From the NCBI GenBank assembly GCA_017882935.1, contig JADGOP010000007.1, positions 1 through 18,298 on the forward strand: a stretch of 18,298 nucleotides of DNA. Reading direction: 5' to 3'. This document shows, piece after piece, positions 7,192 through 14,462 of the stretch; the stretch's first letter is position 1; the number at the start of each line of letters is the position of its first letter. The position numbers and the translations under genes are program-made. The DNA comes from Actinomycetota bacterium. Lineage in GTDB: Bacteria; Actinomycetota; Acidimicrobiia; Acidimicrobiales; Iamiaceae. The notes under the pieces are model-generated. The model saw only the letters and a list, made by a program, of their open reading frames with translations. It was not told the DNA's origin and did no database searches.

Positions 7192-8828
7192 CGCGCTCGG
7201 TCCGGCTCCGTCCCTGGCAGAAGCGCGCCCTCGACCAGCTCGCCACCTCCGCGGGGCCCGACTTCCTGGCGGTCGCCACGCCGGGCGCAGGCAAGACCAC
7301 CTTCGCCCTCACCGCCGTCCGCCAGCGACTCGCGCTCAACCCGCGCCCGCGCGTCGTGATCGTCGCGCCGACCGCCCACCTCAAGCGGCAGTGGGCCGAG
7401 GCGGCGGCGCGCTTCGACCTCCACCTCGAGCACCAGTGGTCGCCGCTCGACGGCGCGCTGCCGGCCGACGTCCGGGGGGTCGTCACCACCTACCAGCAGG
7501 TGGCCAGCGCGGCCCCGGCGCTGGCCACGATCGCGCGTGACGGGCTCGTCGTCTTCGACGAGCTCCACCACGCCGGCGACGACCGCGCGTGGGGCGACGG
7601 CGTGCGCGCCGCCTTCGCCGGGGCCTCGTGGCGACTGGCCCTGTCGGGCACCCCGTTCCGCTCCGACACCCGGGCGATCCCGTTCGTCGACTACGTGCTC
7701 GACGAGGCGCGACCCGACTACGAGTACGGCTACGGCGAGGCGCTCGCCGACGCCAACGTGGTGCGCCCGGTCGAGTTCCCGCGGCTCAACGGGCACATGG
7801 AGTGGGTGTCGCCCGACGGCACCGTGCGGTCGGCGGCCTTCGACGACGCCCTCGACCAGACGCTCGCGGCGCAGCGGCTGCGCACCGCCCTGTCCCTCGA
7901 GGGCGAGTGGCTGCCCGCCGTGCTCGACGCGGCCCACGCCAAGCTGCTGGCGGTGCGCTCCGAGCAACCCGACGCCGGCGGCCTGGTCATCGCCACCGAC
8001 CGTGAGCACGCCAGGGGCATCTCCCGCCTGCTGCGCGAGCGGCACGGGGTCCACGCCGTGGTCGCCACCTCCGAGGATGCCGAGGCCTCCGACCGCATCG
8101 CCCGCTTCGCGCACAGCACCGCACCCTGGATCGTGGCCGTCCGCATGGTGTCGGAAGGGGTCGACATCCCCCGGCTGCGGGTGGGCGTGTTCGCCACCAC
8201 GACCACCACCGAGCTGTTCTTCCGGCAGGCCGTGGGCCGGCTCGTGCGCTGGACCCGCGGCGAGGCCCACCAGCACGCCTACCTCTTCATCCCCGACGAC
8301 GCACGCCTCCGGGCCCGTGCCCAGCAGGTCGCCGACCAGCGCCGGCACAGCCTGCGGCGCGACGAGCGGGCGCTCCCCGAGCCCGACCCCAGCGCGTTCG
8401 ACGTGGTCGCCGAAGAGCAGCTGTCCCTCTTCGCCGCGCTGTCGGCGGTGCCAGTCGGCGACCTGTCGCCCACTGCGCCGGGCGGCAACGTCGCCGGCAT
8501 CGTCACCGACGGGAGCAGCGAGCCCGACGACCCGGAGCTGCTCTTCGAGCTGGCCCCGCTCCCCTCCCGAGCCGGATCCGGCGCCGCTGGCGACGCCGAC
8601 CGCCCGGGTGAGGGCGATGCGGCGGCACCGCCGCGGCACCGCCGCAAGCGGCTGCGGGAGCTCAACGCCGCACGCGCCTCCGACGTGATCCGCCACACCG
8701 GTCTCTCGCACGCCCGCGTCCACGCCGAGCTCAACCGGCAGGCCGGCATCACCCGCATCACCGAGGCCACCGAGGCCCAGCTCGAGCGCCGCCTGGCCGC
8801 CGCCGACCGCTGGATCCGCCAGCGCTGA
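7188..8828 (+). CDS. SF2 DEAD/DEAH-box helicase (XPB/ResIII-like)
   Basis: In this 546-residue protein the N-terminal LRPWQKRALDQL resembles the Q-like motif of XPB/ResIII helicases. It is followed by Walker A TPGAGKTT (31-38), DELH (124-127), SGTPF motif III (153-157), motif V VSEGVDIP (321-328) and motif VI QAVGRLVR (347-354). After about residue 400 come an acidic/Pro-rich linker and a basic HRRKRLRELN stretch. The C-terminal helical region (HTGLSHARVHAELNRQAGI, about 503-521) could bind DNA. The predicted role is ATP-driven nucleic acid remodelling; the exact substrate is unknown. The GTG at 7188 overlaps the aminopeptidase stop by 4 bases, which decides the start: the frame is open further upstream, but only in DNA coding for the aminopeptidase. 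The function shared with the aminopeptidase, if any, is not evident. Confidence 0.92.
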   Translation: MTRSVRLRPWQKRALDQLATSAGPDFLAVATPGAGKTTFALTAVRQRLALNPRPRVVIVAPTAHLKRQWAEAAARFDLHLEHQWSPLDGALPADVRGVVTTYQQVASAAPALATIARDGLVVFDELHHAGDDRAWGDGVRAAFAGASWRLALSGTPFRSDTRAIPFVDYVLDEARPDYEYGYGEALADANVVRPVEFPRLNGHMEWVSPDGTVRSAAFDDALDQTLAAQRLRTALSLEGEWLPAVLDAAHAKLLAVRSEQPDAGGLVIATDREHARGISRLLRERHGVHAVVATSEDAEASDRIARFAHSTAPWIVAVRMVSEGVDIPRLRVGVFATTTTTELFFRQAVGRLVRWTRGEAHQHAYLFIPDDARLRARAQQVADQRRHSLRRDERALPEPDPSAFDVVAEEQLSLFAALSAVPVGDLSPTAPGGNVAGIVTDGSSEPDDPELLFELAPLPSRAGSGAAGDADRPGEGDAAAPPRHRRKRLRELNAARASDVIRHTGLSHARVHAELNRQAGITRITEATEAQLERRLAAADRWIRQR

Positions 8829-8844
8829 CCCCCACCCCCCCCTG

Positions 8845-8969
8845 CGAATGTTCTGTGGGAAGCCCCGCTTTTCGGGCACTTCTGGGGGGAACTACAGCAA
8901 GCGCGCGACGTGCTTGCTGTAGCTAACCGGGAAAGGGCCCGTTTTCCGGGGCTTCCCACAGAACATTCG
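8845..8969. repeat. 125-bp imperfect palindrome between convergent genes
   Basis: The outer arms 8845-8867 and 8947-8969 are perfect 23-base inverted repeats (beginning CGAATGTTCTGTGGGAAG). The inner arms 8892-8905 and 8909-8922 (CTACAGCAAGC... / ...GCTTGCTGTAG) form a 14-bp stem with one G-T pair and a CGA loop. Both pairs share the same centre (base 8907). The stretches between them also pair partly (8873-8877 with 8937-8941), with TTTT facing TTTT as an internal loop. Each half can also fold locally around CCCG-loop-CGGG. No ORF lies inside, and no target-site duplication is visible at the edges. It may be a bidirectional terminator, a REP/MITE-like repeat or a structured RNA. Confidence 0.85.
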
Positions 8970-8981
8970 GGACGTTGCTTG

Positions 8982-9407
8982 TCAGGGGGCGGGGCGGAAC
9001 AGGGGGAGGTTGCGGCCGTCGTCGAGCGGCTCCCACGTCACGGCGACGGCGAGGCCGACGGTGACGTCGTCGGGGGCGCAGTCGACCACGTTCGACAGGA
9101 CGCGCACGCCCTCCTCGAGGTCGACGAGGGCCACGGCGTAGGGCGCCAGCGACCGCATCGCCGGGTTCTGGGGGCGGTGCTCGACCGTGACCGCGTAGAC
9201 CGTGCCCCGGCCACTGGCCGGCCGGTACTCGAGCCGGGCGCCGAGGCAGCCCGGGCACACGACCCGCGGGTACGACACCGGCGCCTCGCAGTCGAGGCAC
9301 CACTGCAGCACGTAGCGCCGCGCGCGGGTGGCCTCCCAGAAGCCCTCGGCTCCTTCGGTGACGGGCGGCTGGATGCGGGGGGACGGGTCGGGAGTCGGGT
9401 CGCTCAT
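8982..9407 (-). CDS. DUF35 Zn-ribbon/OB-fold protein, thiolase partner
   Basis: This 141-residue protein has a rubredoxin-like zinc ribbon with Cys37-x2-Cys40 and Cys51-x2-Cys54, followed by an OB-fold region (GRGTVYAVTVEHR, PYAVALVDLEEGVRVLSNVV). An N-terminal helix (EGFWEATRARRYVLQWC) precedes the ribbon. DUF35 proteins bind thiolase-fold enzymes and often CoA; in actinobacterial steroid breakdown a DUF35 domain partners the Ltp2 aldolase. Its ATG overlaps the stop of the upstream thiolase-like gene by 4 bases (ATGA), supporting a complex of the two products made in balance. The gene ends 12 bases from the large palindrome, which may terminate its transcript. Confidence 0.92.
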   Translation of the reverse strand: MSDPTPDPSPRIQPPVTEGAEGFWEATRARRYVLQWCLDCEAPVSYPRVVCPGCLGARLEYRPASGRGTVYAVTVEHRPQNPAMRSLAPYAVALVDLEEGVRVLSNVVDCAPDDVTVGLAVAVTWEPLDDGRNLPLFRPAP

Positions 9408-10579
9408 CGGGTCGCCTCCGTGCCGAGCACCAGCGTGGCCATGCACGAGAGCACCATGCCCGAGCCGTGCGCCACCGCCACCTCGGCGCCGGGAACCTGC
9501 CGTTCGCCGCACGTCCCCCGCAGCTGCCGCACGGCCTCCACGATGAGGAACATGCCGTACATCCCGGGGTGGGTGTAGGAGAGCCCGCCGCCGTTGGTGT
9601 TGGTGGGCAGTGCGCCGCCCGGGCCGAGCTTGCCGTCCATCACGAAGGGGCCGCCCTCGCCCTTCTCGCAGAAGCCGAGGTCCTCGAGGTGGAGGAGCGC
9701 GGTGATGGTGAAGCTGTCGTAGGCCTCGAGGACGTCGACGTCGTCGGGCTTCACGCCGGCCATGCGGAACGCCGCCGGGCCCGAGCGGGCACCGGGGGTG
9801 ACCGTGAGGTCCGGCATCTGGCTGATCATGAGGTGGTCGTGGCAGGTGCTCGCGCCGAGCAGGTAGACGGGCGGCTGGGCCAGGTCGCGGGCCCGGTCGG
9901 CGCTGGTCATCACGAAGGCACCGGCTCCGTCGGTGACCAGGCAGCAGTCGAGCTTGTGCAGGGGCGACGTCTCGAGCGGCGAGGCCAGCACGTCGTCGAT
10001 GGTCAGCGGGTCGCGGTAGCGGGCCGACGGGTTCATGGCGGCCCACTGACGGGTGCTCACGGCGATCTGGGCGAGCTGCTCCGACGTCGTGCCGTAGGTG
10101 GCCATGTGGCGACTGGCCGCCAGCGCGTAGGGCCCCATCGGCATGCGCATGCCGTAGGGCGCCTCCCACGCCATCATCTGGTCGGCCCCGGCGCCGCCGC
10201 GGAAGTTGGCGGCGGTGGGACGGTTGCGGTCGCCGCGAGGCGTGGCCGCGTAGACGCACACCACGACCTCGCAGAGCCCGGCCGCGATGGCCGCGGCGGC
10301 GTGCTCGGCGTGGACCTCGAAGCTCGACCCGCCGGTCATCGTGGAGTCCGTGTAGCTCGGGTGGATGCCGAGGTACTCGGCGAACGCCATCGACGAGGTG
10401 GTGTGGCACACGCCGTCGACGTCGGCCAGCGTGAGCCCGGCGTCGTCGAGCGCCTGCCGCACCATCTCGGCCTCGAGCGCCCGGCCCCAGAGGTCGAGCA
10501 CGCCGGTGGGCGACGCAGCATCGGCCACACCCACGATGGCCGCGGCGCCGCGCAGGCTCCGGTCCCCTTGACCGCTCAT
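9404..10579 (-). CDS. thiolase-fold enzyme, SCP-x/Ltp2-like (lipid-transfer or acetyl-CoA acetyltransferase family)
   Basis: This 391-residue protein has the two-lobed thiolase fold: AAIVGVAD start (12-20), VCHTTSSM, VTDGAGAFVMTSADRA (about 215-230), AYDSFTITALLHLEDLGF (286-303), the NTNGGGLSYTHPGMYG loop (327-342) and AHGSGMVLSCMATLVLG near the end. The usual nucleophilic Cys position in the first lobe appears to be Gly (MTGGSSFEVHAE, 81-92), while a thiolase-like His337 is kept. That pattern, plus a coupled DUF35 partner, resembles Ltp2-type retro-aldolases of steroid side-chain degradation more than a Claisen thiolase; this is inference. ATG 10579 follows a G-rich stretch (GGGGG) about 8 nt upstream. 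It is divergent from the DUF3516 helicase. Confidence 0.85.
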   Translation of the reverse strand: MSGQGDRSLRGAAAIVGVADAASPTGVLDLWGRALEAEMVRQALDDAGLTLADVDGVCHTTSSMAFAEYLGIHPSYTDSTMTGGSSFEVHAEHAAAAIAAGLCEVVVCVYAATPRGDRNRPTAANFRGGAGADQMMAWEAPYGMRMPMGPYALAASRHMATYGTTSEQLAQIAVSTRQWAAMNPSARYRDPLTIDDVLASPLETSPLHKLDCCLVTDGAGAFVMTSADRARDLAQPPVYLLGASTCHDHLMISQMPDLTVTPGARSGPAAFRMAGVKPDDVDVLEAYDSFTITALLHLEDLGFCEKGEGGPFVMDGKLGPGGALPTNTNGGGLSYTHPGMYGMFLIVEAVRQLRGTCGERQVPGAEVAVAHGSGMVLSCMATLVLGTEATR

Positions 10580-10693
10580 CGACCGACCCCCGGTGGTTGT
10601 GCTCGCCAGACGCCTTCCCTTCTAGCGCGCGCGGCGCGAGGACCGCGAGTCCACGCCCGGCGGGCGCCGCGCGGGCATCAGGGGTGCGGCCCG

Positions 10694-10699
10694 TACGCT
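10694..10699 (+). promoter_or_regulatory. TACGCT -10-like box, probable leaderless start
   Basis: TACGCT fits TANNNT and lies 7 bases before the GTG at 10707. No Shine-Dalgarno sequence is present in the C-rich spacer, so the helicase mRNA is probably leaderless. Confidence 0.45.
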
Positions 10700-10706
10700 C
10701 CACCCC

Positions 10707-13211
10707 GTGACCGACCTCGGCGACCTCGTGCCCGGCGACGGCGACCCCGAGCGCGTGGTCGATGCCTTCGTCGACTGGGTCGACAGCCGCGGGCTCGTCC
10801 TCTATCCGGCGCAGGAGGAGGCACTGCTCGAGATCGTGGCCGGCTCGCACGTCATCGTGAACACACCGACCGGGTCGGGCAAGAGCCTCATCGCGGTCGC
10901 AGCGCACTTCACCGCCCTGGCCAGGGGCCAGCGGACCTTCTACACGGCGCCCATCAAGGCGCTCGTGTCCGAGAAGTTCTTCGAGCTGTCGGCCACGTTC
11001 GGGCCCGAGCGCGTGGGCATGCTCACCGGTGACGCCTCGGTGAACGCCGCCGCCCCCATCATCTGCTGCACCGCGGAGATCCTGGCCAACCTGGCGCTGC
11101 GCCACGGTCGCGCCGCTCCCGTCGACCAGGTGGTGATGGACGAGTTCCACTTCTTCGCCGACCCCGACCGGGGCTGGGCCTGGCAGGTGCCGCTGCTGGA
11201 GCTGACCGACGCGCAGCACATCCTGCTGTCCGCCACCCTCGGCGACGTGTCGCGCTTCGTCGACGACCTCACGCGCCGCACGTCGCGTCCGGTGGCCGTG
11301 GTGCGCTCCGCCACCCGCCCGGTACCGCTGGTGCACGACTTCCGCATGGTCTCGCTGACCGAGACCCTCGAGGAGCTGCTCGCCACCCACCAGACGCCGG
11401 TGTACGTGGTCCACTTCACGCAGGCCGCTGCCGTCGAGCGCGCCCAGGCGCTGATGAGCATCAACGTGTGCACGCGGGCCGAGAAGGACGCCATCGCCGA
11501 GGCCATCGGCGGCTTCCGGTTCGCCGCGGGCTTCGGCAAGACGCTCTCGCGGTTCGTGCGCCACGGCATCGGCGTGCACCACGCAGGCATGCTGCCCAAG
11601 TACCGCCGCCTGGTGGAGCGCCTCGCGCAGGCCGGCCTGCTGAAGGTCATCTGCGGGACCGACACGCTCGGCGTGGGCATCAACGTGCCGATCCGCACGG
11701 TGGTGTTCACCGCGCTGTCGAAGTACGACGGCACCTCCACCCGCCTCCTGTCGGCGCGCGAGTTCCACCAGATCGGCGGCCGCGCCGGACGGGCCGGTTT
11801 CGACACCATGGGCACGGTCATCGCGCTGGCGCCCGAGCACGTCATCGAGAACGCCCGCCTGCTCGCCAAGGCCGGCGACGACCCACGCAAGCAGCGACGC
11901 GTCGTCCGCAAGAAGCCTCCGCCCGGCATGGTGTCGTGGGGGCAGCCCACCTTCGACCGCCTGGTCGCCGCGCCGCCCGAACCGCTCACGTCGAGCTTCA
12001 CCGTCAGCCACTCGATGCTGATGAACGTGCTCGACCGCCCCGGCGACGGGCGCGCCGCCCTGGCCCGCCTGCTCGCCGACAACTACGAGCCCGAGGCCGA
12101 GCGCGCCCGCCACGTGTCGCGCGCCGCCCAGATCGAGGCCGCCCTGCTCGATGCCGGCGTGGTCGAGGAGCTCGAGGCCGCTGACGAGCAGGGCCGCACG
12201 GTGCGCGTCACCATCGACCTGCAGGAGGAGTTCGCGCTCAACCAGCCGCTGGCACCGTTCGCGCTGGCGGCGCTCGACCTGCTCGACCCCGCGAGCCCCA
12301 CGCACGCGCTCGACGTGGTGTCGGTCATCGAGTCGGTGCTCGAGGACCCGCGTCAGATCATCTCCGCGCAGCGCTTCAAGGCACGGGGCGAGGCCGTCGC
12401 GCGCATGAAGGCCGACGGGCTCGAGTACGAGGAGCGCATGGCCGAGCTCGACCTGGTGACGCATCCGCGGCCGCTGGCGGAGCTGCTCGAGCCCATGTTC
12501 GAGGTCTACCGCCAGAGCCACCCGTGGGTCGCCGACCACCCGTTGCGACCCAAGTCGATCGCCCGCGACCTGTACGAGCGGGCCATGGACTTCACCGACT
12601 ACGTGCGCTTCTACGAGCTGGCGCGCTCCGAGGGCATCGTGCTCCGCTACCTGTCCGACGCCTACAAGGCCTTGGTCCGGACCGTGCCCGAGCAGGCCAA
12701 GACCGAGGAGCTGATCGACATCACCGAGTGGCTCGGCGAGCTCGTCCGGCAGGTCGACTCGAGCCTTCTCGACGAGTGGGAGGCGCTCACCAACCCGACC
12801 GACGACGAGGCCGTGCCGCCCGCCGACGCTCCGCCGCCCCCGGTCACGGCCAATCACCGCGCCTTCACGGTGCTGGTCCGCAACGCGCTGTTCCACCGGG
12901 TGGAGCTGGCCGCACGGAAGCGCTGGTTCGCGCTCGGTGAGCTCGACGGCGACGACGGCTGGACGGCCGACCGGTGGTCCGAGGCCCTGGTCCCCTACTT
13001 CGCCGAGCACGGCTCGCTCGGCATCGGTCCCGACGCCCGCTCCCCCGCCATGCTGCTGGTCGACGAGCACCCCGATCGGTGGGACGTGCGGCAGATCCTC
13101 GACGACCCCGACGCCGAGCACGCCTGGGCGATCACCGCGGTGGTCGACCTGCCCGCTTCGGTCGAGGCCGGCACCGCAGTGGTGCACGTCGTCGACGTGG
13201 CGGGCCCCTGA
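10707..13211 (+). CDS. Ski2-like DEAD/DEAH helicase with DUF3516 C-terminal region
   Basis: This 834-residue protein has an SF2 helicase core: YPAQEEALLEI Q-like motif (33-43), Walker A TPTGSGKS (53-60), DEFH (145-148), SATL (175-178), GVHHAGMLPKYR (289-300), motif V TDTLGVGINVP (318-328) and motif VI QIGGRAGRAGFD (355-366). The long C-terminal half (about 400-834) is helical and lacks a known nuclease motif; its length and partnering with the helicase core fit DUF3516. Ski2-like helicases unwind RNA or DNA, so a role in RNA turnover or repair is likely but unproven. An odd point is that a short stretch after the second RecA-like strand (about 250-280) replaces a longer insert found in many relatives. 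The GTG start is set by the TACGCT box and the absence of an upstream in-frame alternative with a ribosome binding site. The J-domain gene follows after 46 bases. Confidence 0.9.
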   Translation: MTDLGDLVPGDGDPERVVDAFVDWVDSRGLVLYPAQEEALLEIVAGSHVIVNTPTGSGKSLIAVAAHFTALARGQRTFYTAPIKALVSEKFFELSATFGPERVGMLTGDASVNAAAPIICCTAEILANLALRHGRAAPVDQVVMDEFHFFADPDRGWAWQVPLLELTDAQHILLSATLGDVSRFVDDLTRRTSRPVAVVRSATRPVPLVHDFRMVSLTETLEELLATHQTPVYVVHFTQAAAVERAQALMSINVCTRAEKDAIAEAIGGFRFAAGFGKTLSRFVRHGIGVHHAGMLPKYRRLVERLAQAGLLKVICGTDTLGVGINVPIRTVVFTALSKYDGTSTRLLSAREFHQIGGRAGRAGFDTMGTVIALAPEHVIENARLLAKAGDDPRKQRRVVRKKPPPGMVSWGQPTFDRLVAAPPEPLTSSFTVSHSMLMNVLDRPGDGRAALARLLADNYEPEAERARHVSRAAQIEAALLDAGVVEELEAADEQGRTVRVTIDLQEEFALNQPLAPFALAALDLLDPASPTHALDVVSVIESVLEDPRQIISAQRFKARGEAVARMKADGLEYEERMAELDLVTHPRPLAELLEPMFEVYRQSHPWVADHPLRPKSIARDLYERAMDFTDYVRFYELARSEGIVLRYLSDAYKALVRTVPEQAKTEELIDITEWLGELVRQVDSSLLDEWEALTNPTDDEAVPPADAPPPPVTANHRAFTVLVRNALFHRVELAARKRWFALGELDGDDGWTADRWSEALVPYFAEHGSLGIGPDARSPAMLLVDEHPDRWDVRQILDDPDAEHAWAITAVVDLPASVEAGTAVVHVVDVAGP

Positions 13212-13257
13212 CCCCTCCGATCCGGGCACCCGGAGACCGGTCTGGAAAGCTCGGGAG

Positions 13258-13803
13258 GTGGACCTGACCGAAGCGCGCGACGTGCTGGGCGTGACCCCGG
13301 ACAGCTCCTGGGTGGTCGTGCGCGAGCGCTACCGCACCCTCATGGTGGCCCACCACCCCGACCTCGCGGGCTCCCCCAGCACGGCCACCGCGGCCCGCAT
13401 CACCCAGGCCTACGCGCTCGTTCGTGCCGGCTTCGGCGAGCCCGAGACCGAGCCCGAACCGGCACCCGACTGGGGCGGCTGGGCCAAGCTGCCCGCCGGC
13501 ACCGTCCGGCAGGTCGACGCCGACACGCTCGGCATCGCGGCCAGTCGGGAGGAGGCGATGCTGGCCCTGCTCGAGGTGGGCTACGACATCGGCGAGGTGT
13601 CGTTCGTCGACATCGACCTCGGGCTGCTCGAGGTCATCGTGCAGTTCGTCGGCACGGCCACCTGCTCGCTCGTCATCAGCCTGCAGGGCCGGGCCGACCG
13701 GGTCGACGCGTTCTGCACGGTCGAGTCCTACGACGGCAGGCCGCCGCCTCCCATCGCCCAGGTGACCCGGCTGCTCGCGCACGAGCTCACCCCGGCGGGC
13801 TGA
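13258..13803 (+). CDS. J-domain protein with uncharacterised C-terminal domain
   Basis: In this 181-residue protein residues 3-60 form a J domain: LTEARDVLGV, a VRERYRTLMVAHHPD helix-loop with the essential HPD at 33-35, and ITQAYALVRAGF. J domains stimulate DnaK-type chaperones. Unlike DnaJ there is no Gly/Phe region or zinc centre. After an acidic linker (ETEPEPAPDWGG) comes a domain of about 100 residues (AASREEAMLALLEVGYDIGEVSFVDIDLGLLEVIVQF...) that I do not recognise; its alternating strands suggest an alpha/beta substrate-binding module. GTG 13258 has GGAAAG 8 nt upstream and is the only sensible start, although the frame is open further left. It lies 46 bases after the helicase and probably shares its transcript. 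It faces the next gene with only 2 bases between stops. Confidence 0.8.
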   Translation: MDLTEARDVLGVTPDSSWVVVRERYRTLMVAHHPDLAGSPSTATAARITQAYALVRAGFGEPETEPEPAPDWGGWAKLPAGTVRQVDADTLGIAASREEAMLALLEVGYDIGEVSFVDIDLGLLEVIVQFVGTATCSLVISLQGRADRVDAFCTVESYDGRPPPPIAQVTRLLAHELTPAG

Positions 13804-13805
13804 GG

Positions 13806-14462
13806 TCAGGGGTCGAGGCGGCGGCGCAGCTCGACGTAGACCTCGGTGCCCACCACCGCCTCCAGCTCCTCGGCCAGCGAGGCCACCACCGGCCGGTCGC
13901 CCTGGTAGGCCAAGGTCCCCTCGGTGCAGCACCAGGCCATCGTCTCGCCCTCGTCCCCCCAGTCGGCCCGGGTCCAGCCGCGCACCGTGGCCACCTCGGT
14001 GCCGTCGGCCGCGGGCTCCCAGTCGACCTTGACGGGCAGCTGCCAGCACACCGAGGGCTTCCAGTCCACCGGTGACTCGTCGGCGTCGAGCGCGGCGAGG
14101 TGGAGCGCGCAGCCCGCGCCGCCCGCGAAGCCCGGCCGGTTGAGGAAGATGCAGGCGCCGTCGACGACCCGGGTGTTGGTGCACGTCTCGTCGCTGAACA
14201 CCCCGCCGTCGGCCGCGGCGCCGTGGTGCTCGAAGCGCTCCGGAGCGAGGGTGGCCGCGAGTGCGCTGACCAGGCGGGCCTCGTCCTCGTCGGTGAGCTC
14301 CGCGCCCACCGAGCAGCAGCCCTGGCCGAGGTGCGCCGCGGGCTCATCGAGGATGCCGAGGCAGCCCCGACCCCAGATGCACGTCCAGTTGGAGAGCAGG
14401 AAGGTGCGGTCGAAGCGCCACGTGGTGGGACCGTCGACGATCTCCTCGTGGTCGGCGTCCAT
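13806..14462 (-). CDS. cysteine-rich protein of unknown function in lipid operon
   Basis: This 218-residue protein has ten cysteines: 28, 34, 49, 50, 94, 104, 118, 139, 178 and 179. They include C-x5-C, two CC pairs (GQGCCS, AWCCTE) and ETCTNTRVVDGACIFLN. Spacing of this kind resembles YkgJ-like or DUF3109-like metal or iron-sulphur proteins, but I cannot assign it firmly. There is no signal peptide or membrane helix, so it is probably cytosolic. It also has many Trp residues. The ATG overlaps the last base of the acyltransferase stop (TGATG), so it is translated after the PatA-like gene and belongs to the same operon. A longer frame continues upstream but lies inside the acyltransferase. Function unknown. 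Confidence 0.85.
   Translation of the reverse strand: MDADHEEIVDGPTTWRFDRTFLLSNWTCIWGRGCLGILDEPAAHLGQGCCSVGAELTDEDEARLVSALAATLAPERFEHHGAAADGGVFSDETCTNTRVVDGACIFLNRPGFAGGAGCALHLAALDADESPVDWKPSVCWQLPVKVDWEPAADGTEVATVRGWTRADWGDEGETMAWCCTEGTLAYQGDRPVVASLAEELEAVVGTEVYVELRRRLDP

Noticed and set aside
8845..8969. LexA/SOS-box or insertion sequence ends
   Set aside because: GAATGTTC/GAACATTC half-sites look SOS-like but lack the spaced partner half, and they lie between gene ends rather than upstream of a gene. No transposase or target duplication is present, so neither label is supported.
8982..13229. 1415-codon open frame on the minus strand
   Set aside because: Most of it lies antisense to the DUF3516 helicase, with His/Arg/Gly-rich low-complexity translation typical of GC-rich shadows. 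Only its last 141 codons (DUF35) are a real gene.
13801..13808. Terminator between the J-domain gene and the Cys-rich gene
   Set aside because: The facing stops are only 2 bases apart and no hairpin is visible around them; any termination must occur inside the opposite gene.
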